Below are positions 21,097-32,400 of a stretch of DNA of 64,000 nt, piece after piece. Below the pieces are notes generated by a model that did not search any database, was not told where the DNA came from, and saw nothing but the letters and a program-made list of their open reading frames with translations. A program made the translations under genes and the position numbers. Each line of letters starts with the position of its first letter. Within the stretch, counting starts at the first letter, position 1. This DNA is from Ignavibacteria bacterium (GTDB lineage Bacteria > Bacteroidota > Ignavibacteria > Tepidaquicellales > Tepidaquicellaceae). The stretch is taken from contig JADJTX010000025.1 in assembly GCA_016710985.1 (NCBI GenBank), forward strand, positions 1 through 64,000, written 5' to 3'.

Positions 21097-24000
21097 ATGA
21101 AAAAGATAACATTAGTATTAGTGTTCTTCGTAAGTATCAATCTTATGAGTTTACACCCGGAAGAAATAGACAGGAAAGATTTAAACGATACAATTAACAT
21201 AGGTAAAACGGATCACAATACCGGAGACAGTTATGCAGAAAACGTACACATGTATATCTGCATTGAAGCTCTGAAATTATTGAAGGACAAATATCCTCAG
21301 TATAATTTTACACAGTTCGACAACAGGATCGGGACAATGAAGGATATCGGGACCCGTCAATGGCAGACAGGAAAAATTACAACCGGTGCTCACAGAGAAG
21401 ATATTGAGGACCCGGTTTTTGACATAAGAGGACCATTTGGTTTTTATGCAAGCAATTCACATTTCTGGGATGCTGATAACAGGACAAACGGCGATCACAG
21501 TTTAACGACCTTAAATATTCTCGGCTTCAATATTACCTATCCTAATGCTTACACAAAAGTCTGCCGCTATATTGACGGACAATGGTTTGCCTGGAGTAAC
21601 GGCGGATATCACGAAAGGAGATATATAGAATACAATCCGGGAAGTGGTATTTTTTACAGATATAGTTATCATACAAGAGGTTTGATAAATTTTTTCAAGA
21701 CAAAAAAAATATGGTTTCATAGTTATACAAATACTTTAGGACAGGAGGTAATTGTCAATGAAGAGATAACCCTTGATGATCTGGCTTTCGGTCGTATTGT
21801 ATGGGAAGTTCTTGGAAGAATGGCACATCTTCTCGGAGATAACAGTGTACCCGCGCATACTCACAATGATGTTCATGTCAGGCAATGGGACGGCGGTGAT
21901 TGTTATCATAATCACGTTGATGACGGAGGATATCTGAATTACAACTGGCAGACAGCGAAGAATGCAGGCAGCCTGATCAATCCATATGGAACATGGAACG
22001 ATCCGGTAAGATACATTGTGTATTCAGCAAACCAGTTGGCAGACCATTATCCAAGCGGTCCGGATTGTTATCAAAATCCTCAGCAGCATTCTGGCGACAA
22101 TAATTTACCGGGAGGAACTTATCCAATCATAAATCAATATTATCAGCAGCTCGGACCGCCGCCGCCGAATATTACAAATGTATCACAGGAAGCAGATTAT
22201 TGTTTCAATCACGCTATCCGGGCTACCGCAGGTTTGTTTTACTGGTTTGCAGTTGAGACAGGAATGATCTCACCTGATCCCGGTGCATATCCTGTCATTT
22301 ACGGCTTTACAAAGAATCTTCCGGATAACATGATTTACCGTGGAGAAACTTTAAGACTGACATGTAACGCTTCCGGTTCAGATCTGAATTACAACTGGTT
22401 CACAAAAGTATGTGATCTAAATAACTGGTGTAATATACCAATCACCGGCTTGTCTTTAAACAGGGACAATAGAGTATTTTCAATTACAAATAATAATTTT
22501 CAAAACAGATGGACCTGCAGTTATTATGATTCATTATGTAACAATAACAATTTATCCAGTGAAAGATATGAAGATCCCTTACATTTTTACGCCGGGTTAA
22601 AGTTATCAAATCAATTCGGTGAAGTTACAAAATACTATAATATGAACAATGTTTTAAATTTCACTCCGGTCAATGCAATCAGAGAACCTTATCCGCCTAT
22701 AGTAGGATGTCCGGTTGCGTTTACCAAAGATACAAATGGATTCATTTGTGAGAACAATATCCTTCATGAATCTCCTGCTTCTAAAAATATCGGAATTGAT
22801 ATTGGAGACAAAGTTGGTAATTGAAACCAAACCCTTCGTAGATACTGCTGATCATACATTACAATTTGCAGTTTCTGAAACAAGTAATGATCATAACTAT
22901 TTTGATAAATTCGAATTGCTTGAAATTGATCATCCTGCCGGATACACACTCACTGTTACTTCAAATAATGATATAGTTTTAATTGACCTTAATAATGTGA
23001 AGTCTCCGAAGAATGCTTATATATCCGAAAGAGAAGTAGGTTCCGAACTGGCTTTTGATTCCGCTTTTGGAAAGTTCGTGGGAGGTGAAGAAAAGGAAAT
23101 CATTACTGCGCAATTTGCTTCAGGTGAATTTTTTAACAGTAAAGAGAAACTGATCAATGAAAAAAATAAGATTTCCCAATATTCGTTTATTGAAAGTTTC
23201 CCGGACAGCATTGCTGTTATTGTTGATCCGTTTGAATCTGATGTAATACCATGGAAAACAGCCAAACGCGAGATCGGTTATGTTTCAGTAACAGATACAG
23301 CGGGGATAAAAAATGCAGGTGAAATAGAATTTACCCGGAGACAAAAAGAACTATTGAAGTAATTCCGGTATTGTCGGGTAATGACGTTTCAAAGGTAAGC
23401 ATGACCTTTAAACAGCCGTTTGATTTGTCTTATCTGGGTGTTGCGAAAATATTCTACGGAGGTTACATACAAAACAGACTTGAAATGGTAAGCGCTGAGA
23501 ATTCGCTGACGGGTGATATTTACAGACAGCTGTCTGAAGAAGATAAGAACTATGCTGAAATGGACAGCACTTCATTCATAATTTTAAAATTCAAAAATTC
23601 TGACAGGAAAATTCCAGAAGGCTGGACACGTAACTATGTACTGACTGTAAAAGGCAGATCAGTCGAACCTGAAGGATATAAGCAGTACGGAATATCAGAA
23701 GAAAATTTCTCAAATCCGGATCTGGATAACTCTCCGGATAAGTTTTTGCTTCATCAGAATTTCCCGAATCCATTCAATCCCATAACGGTAATAAACTATA
23801 CACTGGCGGTGAGCATTAACGTTAATTTAATAATATATGATCTGCTTGGAAAACAGGTAGCTGAACCTGTTAATGAAATTCAAAAAGAAGGAAATTACAC
23901 AATTACATTTGACGGGAGTAATCTTCCAAGCGGTGTTTATTATTATAAAATTACAGCAGGGGATTTCATACAGATCAGGAAAATGATTTTGATAAAATAA
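21097..24000 (+). CDS. Secreted zinc phospholipase C / P1-nuclease-like protein with T9SS type A tail (two frameshifts)
   Basis: A signal peptide (MKKITLVLVFFVSINLM) precedes a helical, His/Trp/Asp-rich domain. Its GRMAHLLGDNSVPAHTHND segment and a later NHA-x-x-ATAG segment match the zinc-ligand pattern of the phospholipase C/S1-P1 nuclease fold (H-x-x-x-D and P-x-H). Beta-rich regions follow, and the end is a T9SS type A tail (NFPNPFNP, SGVYYYKITAG, ending IK). Frame 1 ends at 22824; the next frame takes over if one A of the triplet 22810-22812 is removed (DKLVIETKPF). That frame ends at 23362, and adding one C at 23334-23336 continues it as FTPETKRTIEV. One protein of about 967 residues is therefore expected. 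The catalytic domain lies upstream of both breaks. Phospholipase versus nuclease activity is undecided. Confidence 0.7.
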
Positions 24001-24044
24001 GGACATTTGTCCTATATTCGTATAAGTGACTGTACAAATGAATA

Positions 24045-24211
24045 TAACCACATAGTACCCCGATAGGTCAAGCCCTATGTTTTAAAAGAAATAACTCATT
24101 TTGCCCCGATTTTGCATTTAATAAAATGAGTTATATAGGAGGAACATAGATCACGTAGTAGAAATAATTTAAAATCCTATTTTCTATGTTTTCTAAGTAC
24201 CTATGTGGTTA
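24045..24211. repeat. Nested inverted-repeat element (MITE-like or structured RNA)
   Basis: The outer arms TAACCACATAG (24045-24055) and CTATGTGGTTA (24201-24211) are perfect complements. Inside them CTATGTT pairs with AACATAG, and ATAACTCATTTT pairs with AAAATGAGTTAT around a ~22-base centre. The three nested stems give a symmetrical ~167-bp element in the gap between two genes. A similar but different element lies at 53822. No coding potential is seen. Confidence 0.7.
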
Positions 24212-24347
24212 AAAAATTATACTTTCTTCAGTTATATGGATCCATAATTTTCTTTCTCTCAGAATTAAGAAATATGATATTTCATTTATTAATAAATGTG
24301 TCTATATTCACAAAATTTATACATAAAATTAACATTATTCATACCAA

Positions 24348-26054
24348 ATGATGAAAATATTTCTATTCATGGTTTTACAATTTACTATTACAATATCAGT
24401 ATGTAATGCGCAATATAAGCTTGAACCGGCGTTTCCAAATTTAGGAAGTTTTGCATATATAGTAGAGCTTGTAAATGCAGATGACGGAACAAACAGATTA
24501 TTTGCAGTTCAGCAAAAAGGAAGGATCTACGTATTTAACAATTCACCCGGTGTCAGTACAAAAAAAATATTCATTGACCTTACTAGCAAAGTTTCACAGC
24601 ATCCTGTATGCGGATTATTCGGTCTGGCTTTTCATCCGAATTTTGAAAACAACCGTTTTTTTTATGTGCATAATGTTTATGACAGCGCCGGCAGCCCGTC
24701 AGGACGCTGGTTAAGAGTTACGAGATATACAGCAAGCATTTCGAGTCCGGATACAGCATTGGTCAGTTCAGAAAGATTTTTATTAAGAGCTCCACTGCCG
24801 AGCTCGTTTCATAACGGAGGCAAAGTTCAGTTCGGACCGGACGGATATCTGTATATTTCTTTTGGGGATGGATATTCAGGAGGAGCGCCGGCTCAGGATA
24901 AAGCATCATTGCTGGGAAAAATACTCAGGATAAATGTAGATTCTGCTTCCCCGGGTAAGACTTATTCCATACCTCCCACTAATCCATATTTCGGAAACAG
25001 TCTTGGTTACAGGGAAGAGATATACGCATTAGGACTGAGGAATACATGGAAATTCAGCATCGACTTTCCTACCAACCGTATATGGGCCGGTGATGTAGGT
25101 GAATCCAGCTACGAAGAAATTAATTTAATTGAAAACGGAAAGAACTACGGATGGAATAAAATGGAAGGTTCTCATTGCTATGGTCCCTGTGATACTGCAG
25201 GCAGGGGATTCACAAATCCTGTTTATGAATATCCGCATACTGTCGGAACGGCGGTAATGGGCGGTTATGTTTACAGAGGTTCTTTGCATCCTGAATTTTA
25301 CGGCAAGTATATTTACGGTGATGAGATCCCCGCAAAAATATGGGCGCTGGATTATGACGGCGTTAATCCTCCTGTAAATGTTTCAGTTGTAGATACAACT
25401 TTTGATATTGCGACTCTCGGGGAAGATGAAAATAAAGAGATATATGTCTGCAGTTATAACGCAACGACCAGTACCATTTATAAAATTGTAAATAAGAATG
25501 TTAAAATTTTAAATTTAAAAGCTGCTGTTCAGGGATTATATAATAAGTTAAATTCACGGCTGACAATCAGGGATACAATAAGTGTATATCTGCATTCAGC
25601 TTCTTCACCCTTTACGCTTATAGACTCTTCAAGGACTGTCATTGATTCGGTTTCAATGTCGGGTTTGTGTTTTTTTAACAATTCACCTTCGGGGAATTTT
25701 TACATTGCTGTCAAACACAGAAATTCCGTTGAGACATGGAGCCGGACCGGCGGTGATTTTTTTGAGAACGGAAACATTGTCAGTTATGATTTTACGGATA
25801 GTAATCCAAAATCTTACGGCAGCAATCAAATTCTGATGGATGATTCACCGGTCAGATATGCAATTTACAGCGGTGATACAGATCAGGATGGTTTCATAAA
25901 TCAGGCAGATGTTCAACAGGTTTATAATGATGTAACTGAATTCTATTCCGGTTATATCAATTCAGATATGAATGGGGATGGTAATACTGATGTTTCTGAT
26001 TTAATAATTACATATAACAATTCAGTAAAATTTATAGCGATTCAAAAACCATAA
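24348..26054 (+). CDS. Secreted glucose/sorbosone dehydrogenase-like (PQQ-type) propeller enzyme with HRN/dockerin-like tail
   Basis: This 568-residue protein has a signal peptide (residues 1-22, ending CNAQ). Its GSDH-family domain spans ~25-380, with RLFAVQQKGRIYVF, GLFGLAFHPNF, FHNGGKVQFGPDGYLYISFGDG, LGKILRINVD, GLRNTWKFS and NYGWNKMEG motifs, the hallmarks of soluble aldose sugar dehydrogenases that use PQQ. The conserved His in FHNGG is at the expected catalytic base position. The tail from ~385 has HRNSVETWS, two calcium loops (SGDTDQDG and SDMNGDG) and a final KP. The second loop is a better dockerin-type match than in its relatives. It is predicted to oxidise extracellular or surface sugars. 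Confidence 0.85.
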   Translation: MMKIFLFMVLQFTITISVCNAQYKLEPAFPNLGSFAYIVELVNADDGTNRLFAVQQKGRIYVFNNSPGVSTKKIFIDLTSKVSQHPVCGLFGLAFHPNFENNRFFYVHNVYDSAGSPSGRWLRVTRYTASISSPDTALVSSERFLLRAPLPSSFHNGGKVQFGPDGYLYISFGDGYSGGAPAQDKASLLGKILRINVDSASPGKTYSIPPTNPYFGNSLGYREEIYALGLRNTWKFSIDFPTNRIWAGDVGESSYEEINLIENGKNYGWNKMEGSHCYGPCDTAGRGFTNPVYEYPHTVGTAVMGGYVYRGSLHPEFYGKYIYGDEIPAKIWALDYDGVNPPVNVSVVDTTFDIATLGEDENKEIYVCSYNATTSTIYKIVNKNVKILNLKAAVQGLYNKLNSRLTIRDTISVYLHSASSPFTLIDSSRTVIDSVSMSGLCFFNNSPSGNFYIAVKHRNSVETWSRTGGDFFENGNIVSYDFTDSNPKSYGSNQILMDDSPVRYAIYSGDTDQDGFINQADVQQVYNDVTEFYSGYINSDMNGDGNTDVSDLIITYNNSVKFIAIQKP

Positions 26055-26273
26055 TATTTAATATTAAGCTGAACCGGTTAAGCTTACTTCGTTGAATTTA
26101 AAAGGTTCGCTGATCGTAGCTCAGATTATTTGATTGAATCTAAACGGCATTTATATTTTAAATTATATTCTGTGCTACGGAAATTATATTTGCTATTGTA
26201 GTTTAAATTAATTTTTAATAAAAGAAATACATAAGTGAATTTGTATTATTTGTCAAGATCTTAAAGTTATTTG

Positions 26274-27818
26274 ATGATTCAAATGCAAAGAATAAAACTT
26301 TCTTTTCAGACCTTCCTTCAAAACCCCAAGTATTCAATGCCATTGGTTATTTCTGTATGGGGTGTCTTATATATTTTATTTGGCGCTGTCATAAATACCA
26401 ATAATGGTTTAGGATTTGACGGCGCGACATACGGCACTATCATTAAGGATTTTTACAATCTGCTTTTAAATGACAAACTTTCTCCTTATCAGATACAGAG
26501 AATCTTACCTTTGTTTCTGTGTGATCTGATACTAAGCATGTTTGGATTTCCGAAAGAGGATTTTTACATAATAAAGTTTTTTCAGATTTATAATCTGCTG
26601 CTTCTAATTGTATGCTGTCTGATCTGGAACAAGATCTCTGAAATGTATTCATTCGGTTTAGAATACATCTGGATCGGATTTGTACTGGCTTTCGTTAGTT
26701 TTGGGATTGCTGAGATGACTTTTTATTATCCGGTACTCACTGATACCACTGCATTCTTTCTTGGATTCTGCCTGCTTTATTTTCATTTGAAAGATAATCT
26801 TACCGGTAAAATCATTATTACAATACTTGGTGCTTTTACCTGGCCGAGCTTTATGTATATCGGACTGCTTCTCATTATATTCCCTGTCAGCGCAAAGCTT
26901 AAAATTAATTTTAGTAATGACGGAAACGTGAAGCCGTTAAATGTTTACATAGCTCTTATAGTACCTCTCGTATTATTTATTGCTAGCATTGTGAATGTAA
27001 AGGAATATTTTTCGGTTAAATCATTTGACAATATTACTACGCCGGTATTTTCAAATTTCTTATATATTGATGCGGTATTAAATCTGATTTTAATGACATA
27101 CCTTTTTTACTGCTTATTGCCTGAGGGGATAACATATCATAATTTAACCGGTCTGATAAAAAATGTGACGCGTAATTTAAAAATCAAAAACATACTTATA
27201 TGCATTTTCATTTTTACAGCTGTTTATCTTGTTCAAAAAACTTTAAGCAGTTCGCAGAGTACTGATCTCGATCCTTCTTTTGGCAGGCTCATCTATGCCA
27301 TTTCAGTTTACAGTGTTACAAAACCGCTGGTGTATTATGTTACAGCCGTTACCTACTTCGGACCATGCTTCATATTACTTTTTCTTTTCATGAAGTATTT
27401 CAGGAAACATATATTGGAATTCGGGCTTGGTTTTTATTTTTCATTTACAATAACTTTAATTCTTGTTTTCATGTCAGAGACAAGATTGATAATAAATTTC
27501 TTACCATTCATTTTGCTTGTTACAGTATTGTTTCTAAAGGATATCAATTTAAACAGGTATGTCCTTTCATTGCTCTGCATATTTTCTTTCATTCTTTCAA
27601 AAGTTTACATTCCAATGTATAAGATACCCGAAGACAATGCCATTTACAGGGATTATTTCAGTTTTCCGAACCAGTTCTTCTTTATGAACATTTATACTAT
27701 TTCCAAACCGGCTTATGTAATACAAGGTATCATAATATTACTGATGTCAGTTTATATTTTTATAAAGATTACACAAGCCACGAAAAACACAAAGGATTTT
27801 AGTGAAAATGAAATGTAA
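26274..27818 (+). CDS. Polytopic membrane protein, possible GT-C-type glycosyltransferase
   Basis: About 11 hydrophobic segments span ~514 residues; ATG at 26274 is preferred over the TTG just upstream. A FDGATYGTIIKDF segment directly after the first membrane helix resembles the acidic first periplasmic loop of GT-C-fold glycosyltransferases and related uncharacterised membrane proteins, but no diagnostic motif is certain. There is no sorting tail. It stands alone between a secreted enzyme gene and the heptose genes, so a role in surface glycan or LPS assembly is possible but unproven. Confidence 0.6.
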   Translation: MIQMQRIKLSFQTFLQNPKYSMPLVISVWGVLYILFGAVINTNNGLGFDGATYGTIIKDFYNLLLNDKLSPYQIQRILPLFLCDLILSMFGFPKEDFYIIKFFQIYNLLLLIVCCLIWNKISEMYSFGLEYIWIGFVLAFVSFGIAEMTFYYPVLTDTTAFFLGFCLLYFHLKDNLTGKIIITILGAFTWPSFMYIGLLLIIFPVSAKLKINFSNDGNVKPLNVYIALIVPLVLFIASIVNVKEYFSVKSFDNITTPVFSNFLYIDAVLNLILMTYLFYCLLPEGITYHNLTGLIKNVTRNLKIKNILICIFIFTAVYLVQKTLSSSQSTDLDPSFGRLIYAISVYSVTKPLVYYVTAVTYFGPCFILLFLFMKYFRKHILEFGLGFYFSFTITLILVFMSETRLIINFLPFILLVTVLFLKDINLNRYVLSLLCIFSFILSKVYIPMYKIPEDNAIYRDYFSFPNQFFFMNIYTISKPAYVIQGIIILLMSVYIFIKITQATKNTKDFSENEM

Positions 27819-28037
27819 GAAACTATTTCTAGCATTCTTTTTTCGTAAATATTTTGAATGACCAGCGGCTAATGCTTTTATAAAATTTTTAAATTAACAA
27901 TCCGGGATTAACATAAGATTTCTCCGTGAAGCTCTGTGACTCCCGGTGTCTCTGTTGTAATATTTTGTTTTGAGAAGTCTAAGCACGGTTATAATTTCAC
28001 ATTGAATAACCTGTATAATAAATTTATTTTGTGATTA

Positions 28038-29033
28038 ATGGAAAAAATAATTATTGATAAAATATTCGGATCTCCGAATATGAAAAAGATATTTATCATT
28101 GGTGATGTAATGCTTGACAGATATCTTCTCGGTGACGTAACTAGAATTTCTCCGGAGGCGCCGGTTCAGGTCTTTGACATAAGAAACAGCGAGTACAGGT
28201 TAGGCGGTGCGGCGAATGTTTCATATAATGTAAAAACATTAGGGGCTGATCCTTTTATTATCGGAGTCATAGGCGAGGACAGCGAAGGAAGGCTTTTGAT
28301 AGATGCAATGAAGGAACTGAAAATTGACACAGGCGGACTCATAACGGAAAATGGCAGACCAACCACATGCAAAACAAGAGTTATTTCAGATTCTCATCAC
28401 TTGCTCAGAATAGATAGTGAATCCAAAAATGATATTTCAAAAGAGACGGAAAAGAAAATACTGGATCTTCTTGAAAAGAATTTAAATGATATCGGAATAA
28501 TAATTTTGCAGGACTATAATAAAGGAGTATTGAAAAGAGATCTCATCAAAAGCATAATGGATTTTGGCGGGAAAAACAAGATCAACATACTTGTTGATCC
28601 TAAGTTTGATAATTTTTTTGAATTTCAGAATGCATATCTGTTCAAGCCAAACAGGAAAGAGCTTGAGGACGCATTAGGGAAAAAGATCAAAACTCCTGAA
28701 GACATTGAGACATTTTCTGCAGAGCTGATGGAGAAATTAAAATGCAGCAATATCATTCTTACACTCGGTGAACACGGTATGATGATATTCGAAAATCATA
28801 ATGGTGAATTTAAAAAAGAAATAATTCCGACCAAGGCTAGAAAAGTTGCCGATGTATCCGGAGCGGGTGACACTGTCATTTCAACCATTGCAGTATGCCT
28901 TGCCGGAGGAGCAAGTCTCAGGGATGCAGCGGTGATCTCAAATTATGCAGCAGGTCTTGTAGTTGAAGAGGTTGGTATTGTACCCATTTATAAGGAGAAT
29001 TTAATTCAACACATTACAAGGGAGCAGAATTGA
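28038..29033 (+). CDS. hldA: D-glycero-beta-D-manno-heptose-7-phosphate kinase
   Basis: This is a PfkB/ribokinase-fold protein of 331 residues. N-terminal GDVMLDRYLLGDVTRISPEAP and LGGAANVSYNVKTLGA match RfaE domain I, and the C-terminal DVSGAGDTVIS motif contains the catalytic Asp and anion hole. It phosphorylates heptose 7-phosphate at C1 in the cytosol during ADP-heptose synthesis for LPS core. A second in-frame ATG at residue 15 precedes the kinase fold and could be the true start. Its stop overlaps the TTG start of the next gene, so the two functions fused in E. coli HldE are here separate, translationally coupled genes. Confidence 0.92.
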   Translation: MEKIIIDKIFGSPNMKKIFIIGDVMLDRYLLGDVTRISPEAPVQVFDIRNSEYRLGGAANVSYNVKTLGADPFIIGVIGEDSEGRLLIDAMKELKIDTGGLITENGRPTTCKTRVISDSHHLLRIDSESKNDISKETEKKILDLLEKNLNDIGIIILQDYNKGVLKRDLIKSIMDFGGKNKINILVDPKFDNFFEFQNAYLFKPNRKELEDALGKKIKTPEDIETFSAELMEKLKCSNIILTLGEHGMMIFENHNGEFKKEIIPTKARKVADVSGAGDTVISTIAVCLAGGASLRDAAVISNYAAGLVVEEVGIVPIYKENLIQHITREQN

Positions 29034-29491
29034 TACTTACTGCTGAAGATTTTAAAATCAAAAGAGAAGAGCTGAGAAAGCAAAATAAGAAAATAGTTTT
29101 CACTAACGGATGTTTTGATATTTTGCACAAAGGACACGCTGCATATCTTAATCAGGCAAAGTCACTCGGTGACGTATTGATTGTCGGCGTGAATTCCGAC
29201 AGATCAGTGAAGGTATTAAAAGGTGAAGGAAGACCTGTTAATAATGAGAACGACAGGGCTTTTTTACTCGATAATCTGAAGAGTGTTGATTATGTAATTA
29301 TATTTGATGAAGATACTCCTTATAATCTGATAGGAAAATTACTGCCGGATTATTTAGTAAAAGGCGGTGACTGGAAGGAAGAGGACATTGTCGGGTGGGA
29401 TATTGTAAAAGCAAATGGCGGTAAAGTAATGAGTCTGCAGTTTGTCGATAACTACTCAACTACAGGTATCATTAACAAAATGAAACAATGA
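29030..29491 (+). CDS. hldC: D-glycero-beta-D-manno-heptose 1-phosphate adenylyltransferase
   Basis: This 153-residue cytidylyltransferase-fold protein has TNGCFDILHKGHAAYL (the HxGH nucleotide-binding motif), GVNSDRSVKVLKGEGRP and the C-terminal YSTTGIINK pattern of RfaE domain II. It transfers AMP to heptose 1-phosphate to give ADP-heptose. The start is a TTG that overlaps the preceding stop (TTGA), indicating translational coupling with the kinase. The third pathway enzyme visible here, HldD, lies about 17 kb away on the other strand; gmhA and gmhB are not in the window. Confidence 0.92.
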   Translation: MILTAEDFKIKREELRKQNKKIVFTNGCFDILHKGHAAYLNQAKSLGDVLIVGVNSDRSVKVLKGEGRPVNNENDRAFLLDNLKSVDYVIIFDEDTPYNLIGKLLPDYLVKGGDWKEEDIVGWDIVKANGGKVMSLQFVDNYSTTGIINKMKQ

Positions 29492-29494
29492 ACA

Positions 29495-32400
29495 TTGAGC
29501 ACTGAAGAAAAAATATCACTGATGAAACATCTTCGAAACCGAAAAAAAGTCTTTTAGGGAGGATCTTTAAATTCATATTCATTTTTCTTCTTTGCATTGT
29601 AATGTTGATCATAGGACTTTTTATTTTTATACAGACTGATACGTTCGACAAAATTGCTCTTGGATTTGCGCTCGATAAAATCAATTCTTCGCTGGCTGAA
29701 AAGGATGCAACGATTCATGCTGAGTCACTTACAGGTAATTTATTTAAAGGCTTTATTTTAAATAACGGCAGTGTCAAAGTCAAAGGCGATACACTTCTTA
29801 AGTTTAATTCCATACAGGCGGATTACAATATATGGAGCCTGCTTAACAAGGAAATTTCAGTTCAGAATCTTACGCTTAAAGAACCGCAGATAAATCTTAC
29901 CAAAGTAAAAGATAAGAACGACAGTCTTAAATGGAATCTGACTTACCTTCTCGAAAAAGAGGAGACAGACGAAGACACAACAACATCAGAATTTGACTGG
30001 GGAATAACCGCAGAAAATCTGACAATAGAGAACGGAGCAGTCAGAATTCTTGAAGATAAAAATTCAAATCTGCCGATCCGCGACATAATAATGCCTAAGC
30101 TTGATACATTTCAGTTTGGGAAGTTTGATCTGAACAATCTTAACTTAAATCTGAGCGCAAAGTATTTCCCGGATTCAAAAGCCGTTGACATGAAGAATCT
30201 TTCTTTCAAAACAAATTCAGACTTTAATGTCGGCAAGTTTTCTTTGAATGCAGAATTAGATAAAAAAGATACAACAACTTTAATAAAAGATCTTTCAATA
30301 ATTACGGACAGATCCGATTTCGCGATCAATGAATTATTAATGGAAAAGTTTAACCCAATGAATGCAGAGGATTATGAGAATTTTGACAATAACTATACAA
30401 AGTTAAATCTGGAATCTAAGGTATTCAATATAAGAGATCTGACATTTTTCCTTCCTGAGATAGATTTTTTGGACAGTACAATAGGGCTGACACTTATTGC
30501 AGAAGGACTTTACGGAAATTTAAACATTGAAAAGTTAAACTTAAAATTAGTCCATTCATACTTTAATTTTAAAGGGAGCATAAAAAATCTTGATGAGCCG
30601 GGAAAAATTTATTTTGACATAACCGGGAATGATATAGAAATTGATCCGCGTGATACAAGAATTAATTTGCCGGGACTGGACATTCCGGACTACAGTTATC
30701 TGGGAAATGTCAGAATACCTTACCTTACATATAAAGGAGAGCCGGAAAATTTCCATACTGATTTTGATATTAGGACAAGCACCGGTAATGCTGACGGCAA
30801 TGCTTATATTGATCTGACACAGAATGTGATACGATACAGGGGAGACGTTTCAACAACCAATTTTAACATAGGTAAACTCGTAAAAGATAAGGAGCTCGAG
30901 AGCAATATTAACGGAGATTTCAAAGTAGATGCTGCAGGCTTTGATTACAGGACTGCAACCGGAAAGCTGAATTACAGCCTGACAAGAACAAAATTCTTCG
31001 GACAGAATATCTCAAAATCAGACGGTCTCCTGAATTTTAACAGAGGAAATATCCAGCTGAATCTTAAATATAATTCCGATGCGCTTCAGACCAAAGCTGC
31101 CGGCAGAATAAACATTTCGAATCCAAAGAACATCTCATATGATCTTAAGGGAACTGCGACAAATCTGAACATAGCTGCTTTTACAAAAGATAACAGCCAG
31201 AGAAGCGATCTGAATTTTGATTTTGATGTTAACGGAAGAGGATTTGATCCTGATTACATGTCGGGAAAATTTAATATCAGAATGAACCCGTCAGTTTTCG
31301 CGGAACTTAATATACCCGCAACTCCTCTGGACGCGGAGATCGATCAAAACGGTAACATAAAAAGATCTCAATGAAGACTGATTTCGTAGATCTGAGTATT
31401 GACGGCATGATCAATTTTAAAAGCCTTTCAGATATAATTAACAATAACATTGAAAAATTAAAATCAGACTTCACAAGCTCCGTGACGCCGGATTCGCTGA
31501 AAAGCCCTGACAGTGTGACTTACTCTTATTCATCAGTTTGTGACAACATTGATTTTAAATACACCATTAATGTCAAAGACCTTGCTCCGTTATATTCCTT
31601 TACCGGCGGAGACACTATAAATATAAAAGGGGATTTAGAGGGAAGCCTTAGTGACAGCTGCGGTGTGTTTTATTTTGTATCAAACGGAGTTATCAGGGAA
31701 GTACATTTAAAGGATTCATTGCTAATCACTGACAGTGCGAAAATAGATATTGCCATTAAGAATGACATCAACGGATACCAGCTTACAGGGCTTGAGGCAA
31801 ATGTAGTAATAAAGGCTAATAAATTAATTGTAAGTAAATTTTTACTTGATACTACCATTGCCAGAGTGGCATACACTGAAAACAAAAATATATTTAACAT
31901 CTGGACTCAGAGAGATTCGACAATGAAATTTTTTACAGAAGGGAATCTCATGGATTCTTTAATTGTAAATTTTGATTCGCTGGCTTTAAAATATAAAGAT
32001 TTCGTACTCACAAACAACAAAGAACTGATAGTACAATATCGGAGCATAGACACCAGTCAGTATATAAACTTCCGTCAGTTTGCTATCAACAGTTTTAATC
32101 AGAAGCTTACAGTAGCGGGAGAATATTCACTGACTGATTCCAGTGACATTAAGCTGTCCGCATCAAACGTTGATCTGGCAACTTATCAGAAAATGTTTCT
32201 GGATGACCCTGACACAAATAACATGGTATTAGGAAAGATAAGGTATCTTGATCTGGAATATAAAGGAATTCCTAAAAATCCGGAGATTGAGATTGGTGCG
32301 GTATCGGAAGAACTCAGCATTGGTTCTACAAAGATAGGAAGGCTTGATGCTAATTTAAAGTATTCGAAAGAGGATCTGATCTCTAACATTAATTTTTATA

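Noticed and set aside
26055..26273. A tRNA-like stretch (GGTTCG and TAGCTCAG pieces near 26102-26125)
   Set aside because: No acceptor stem, anticodon arm or consistent cloverleaf could be drawn.
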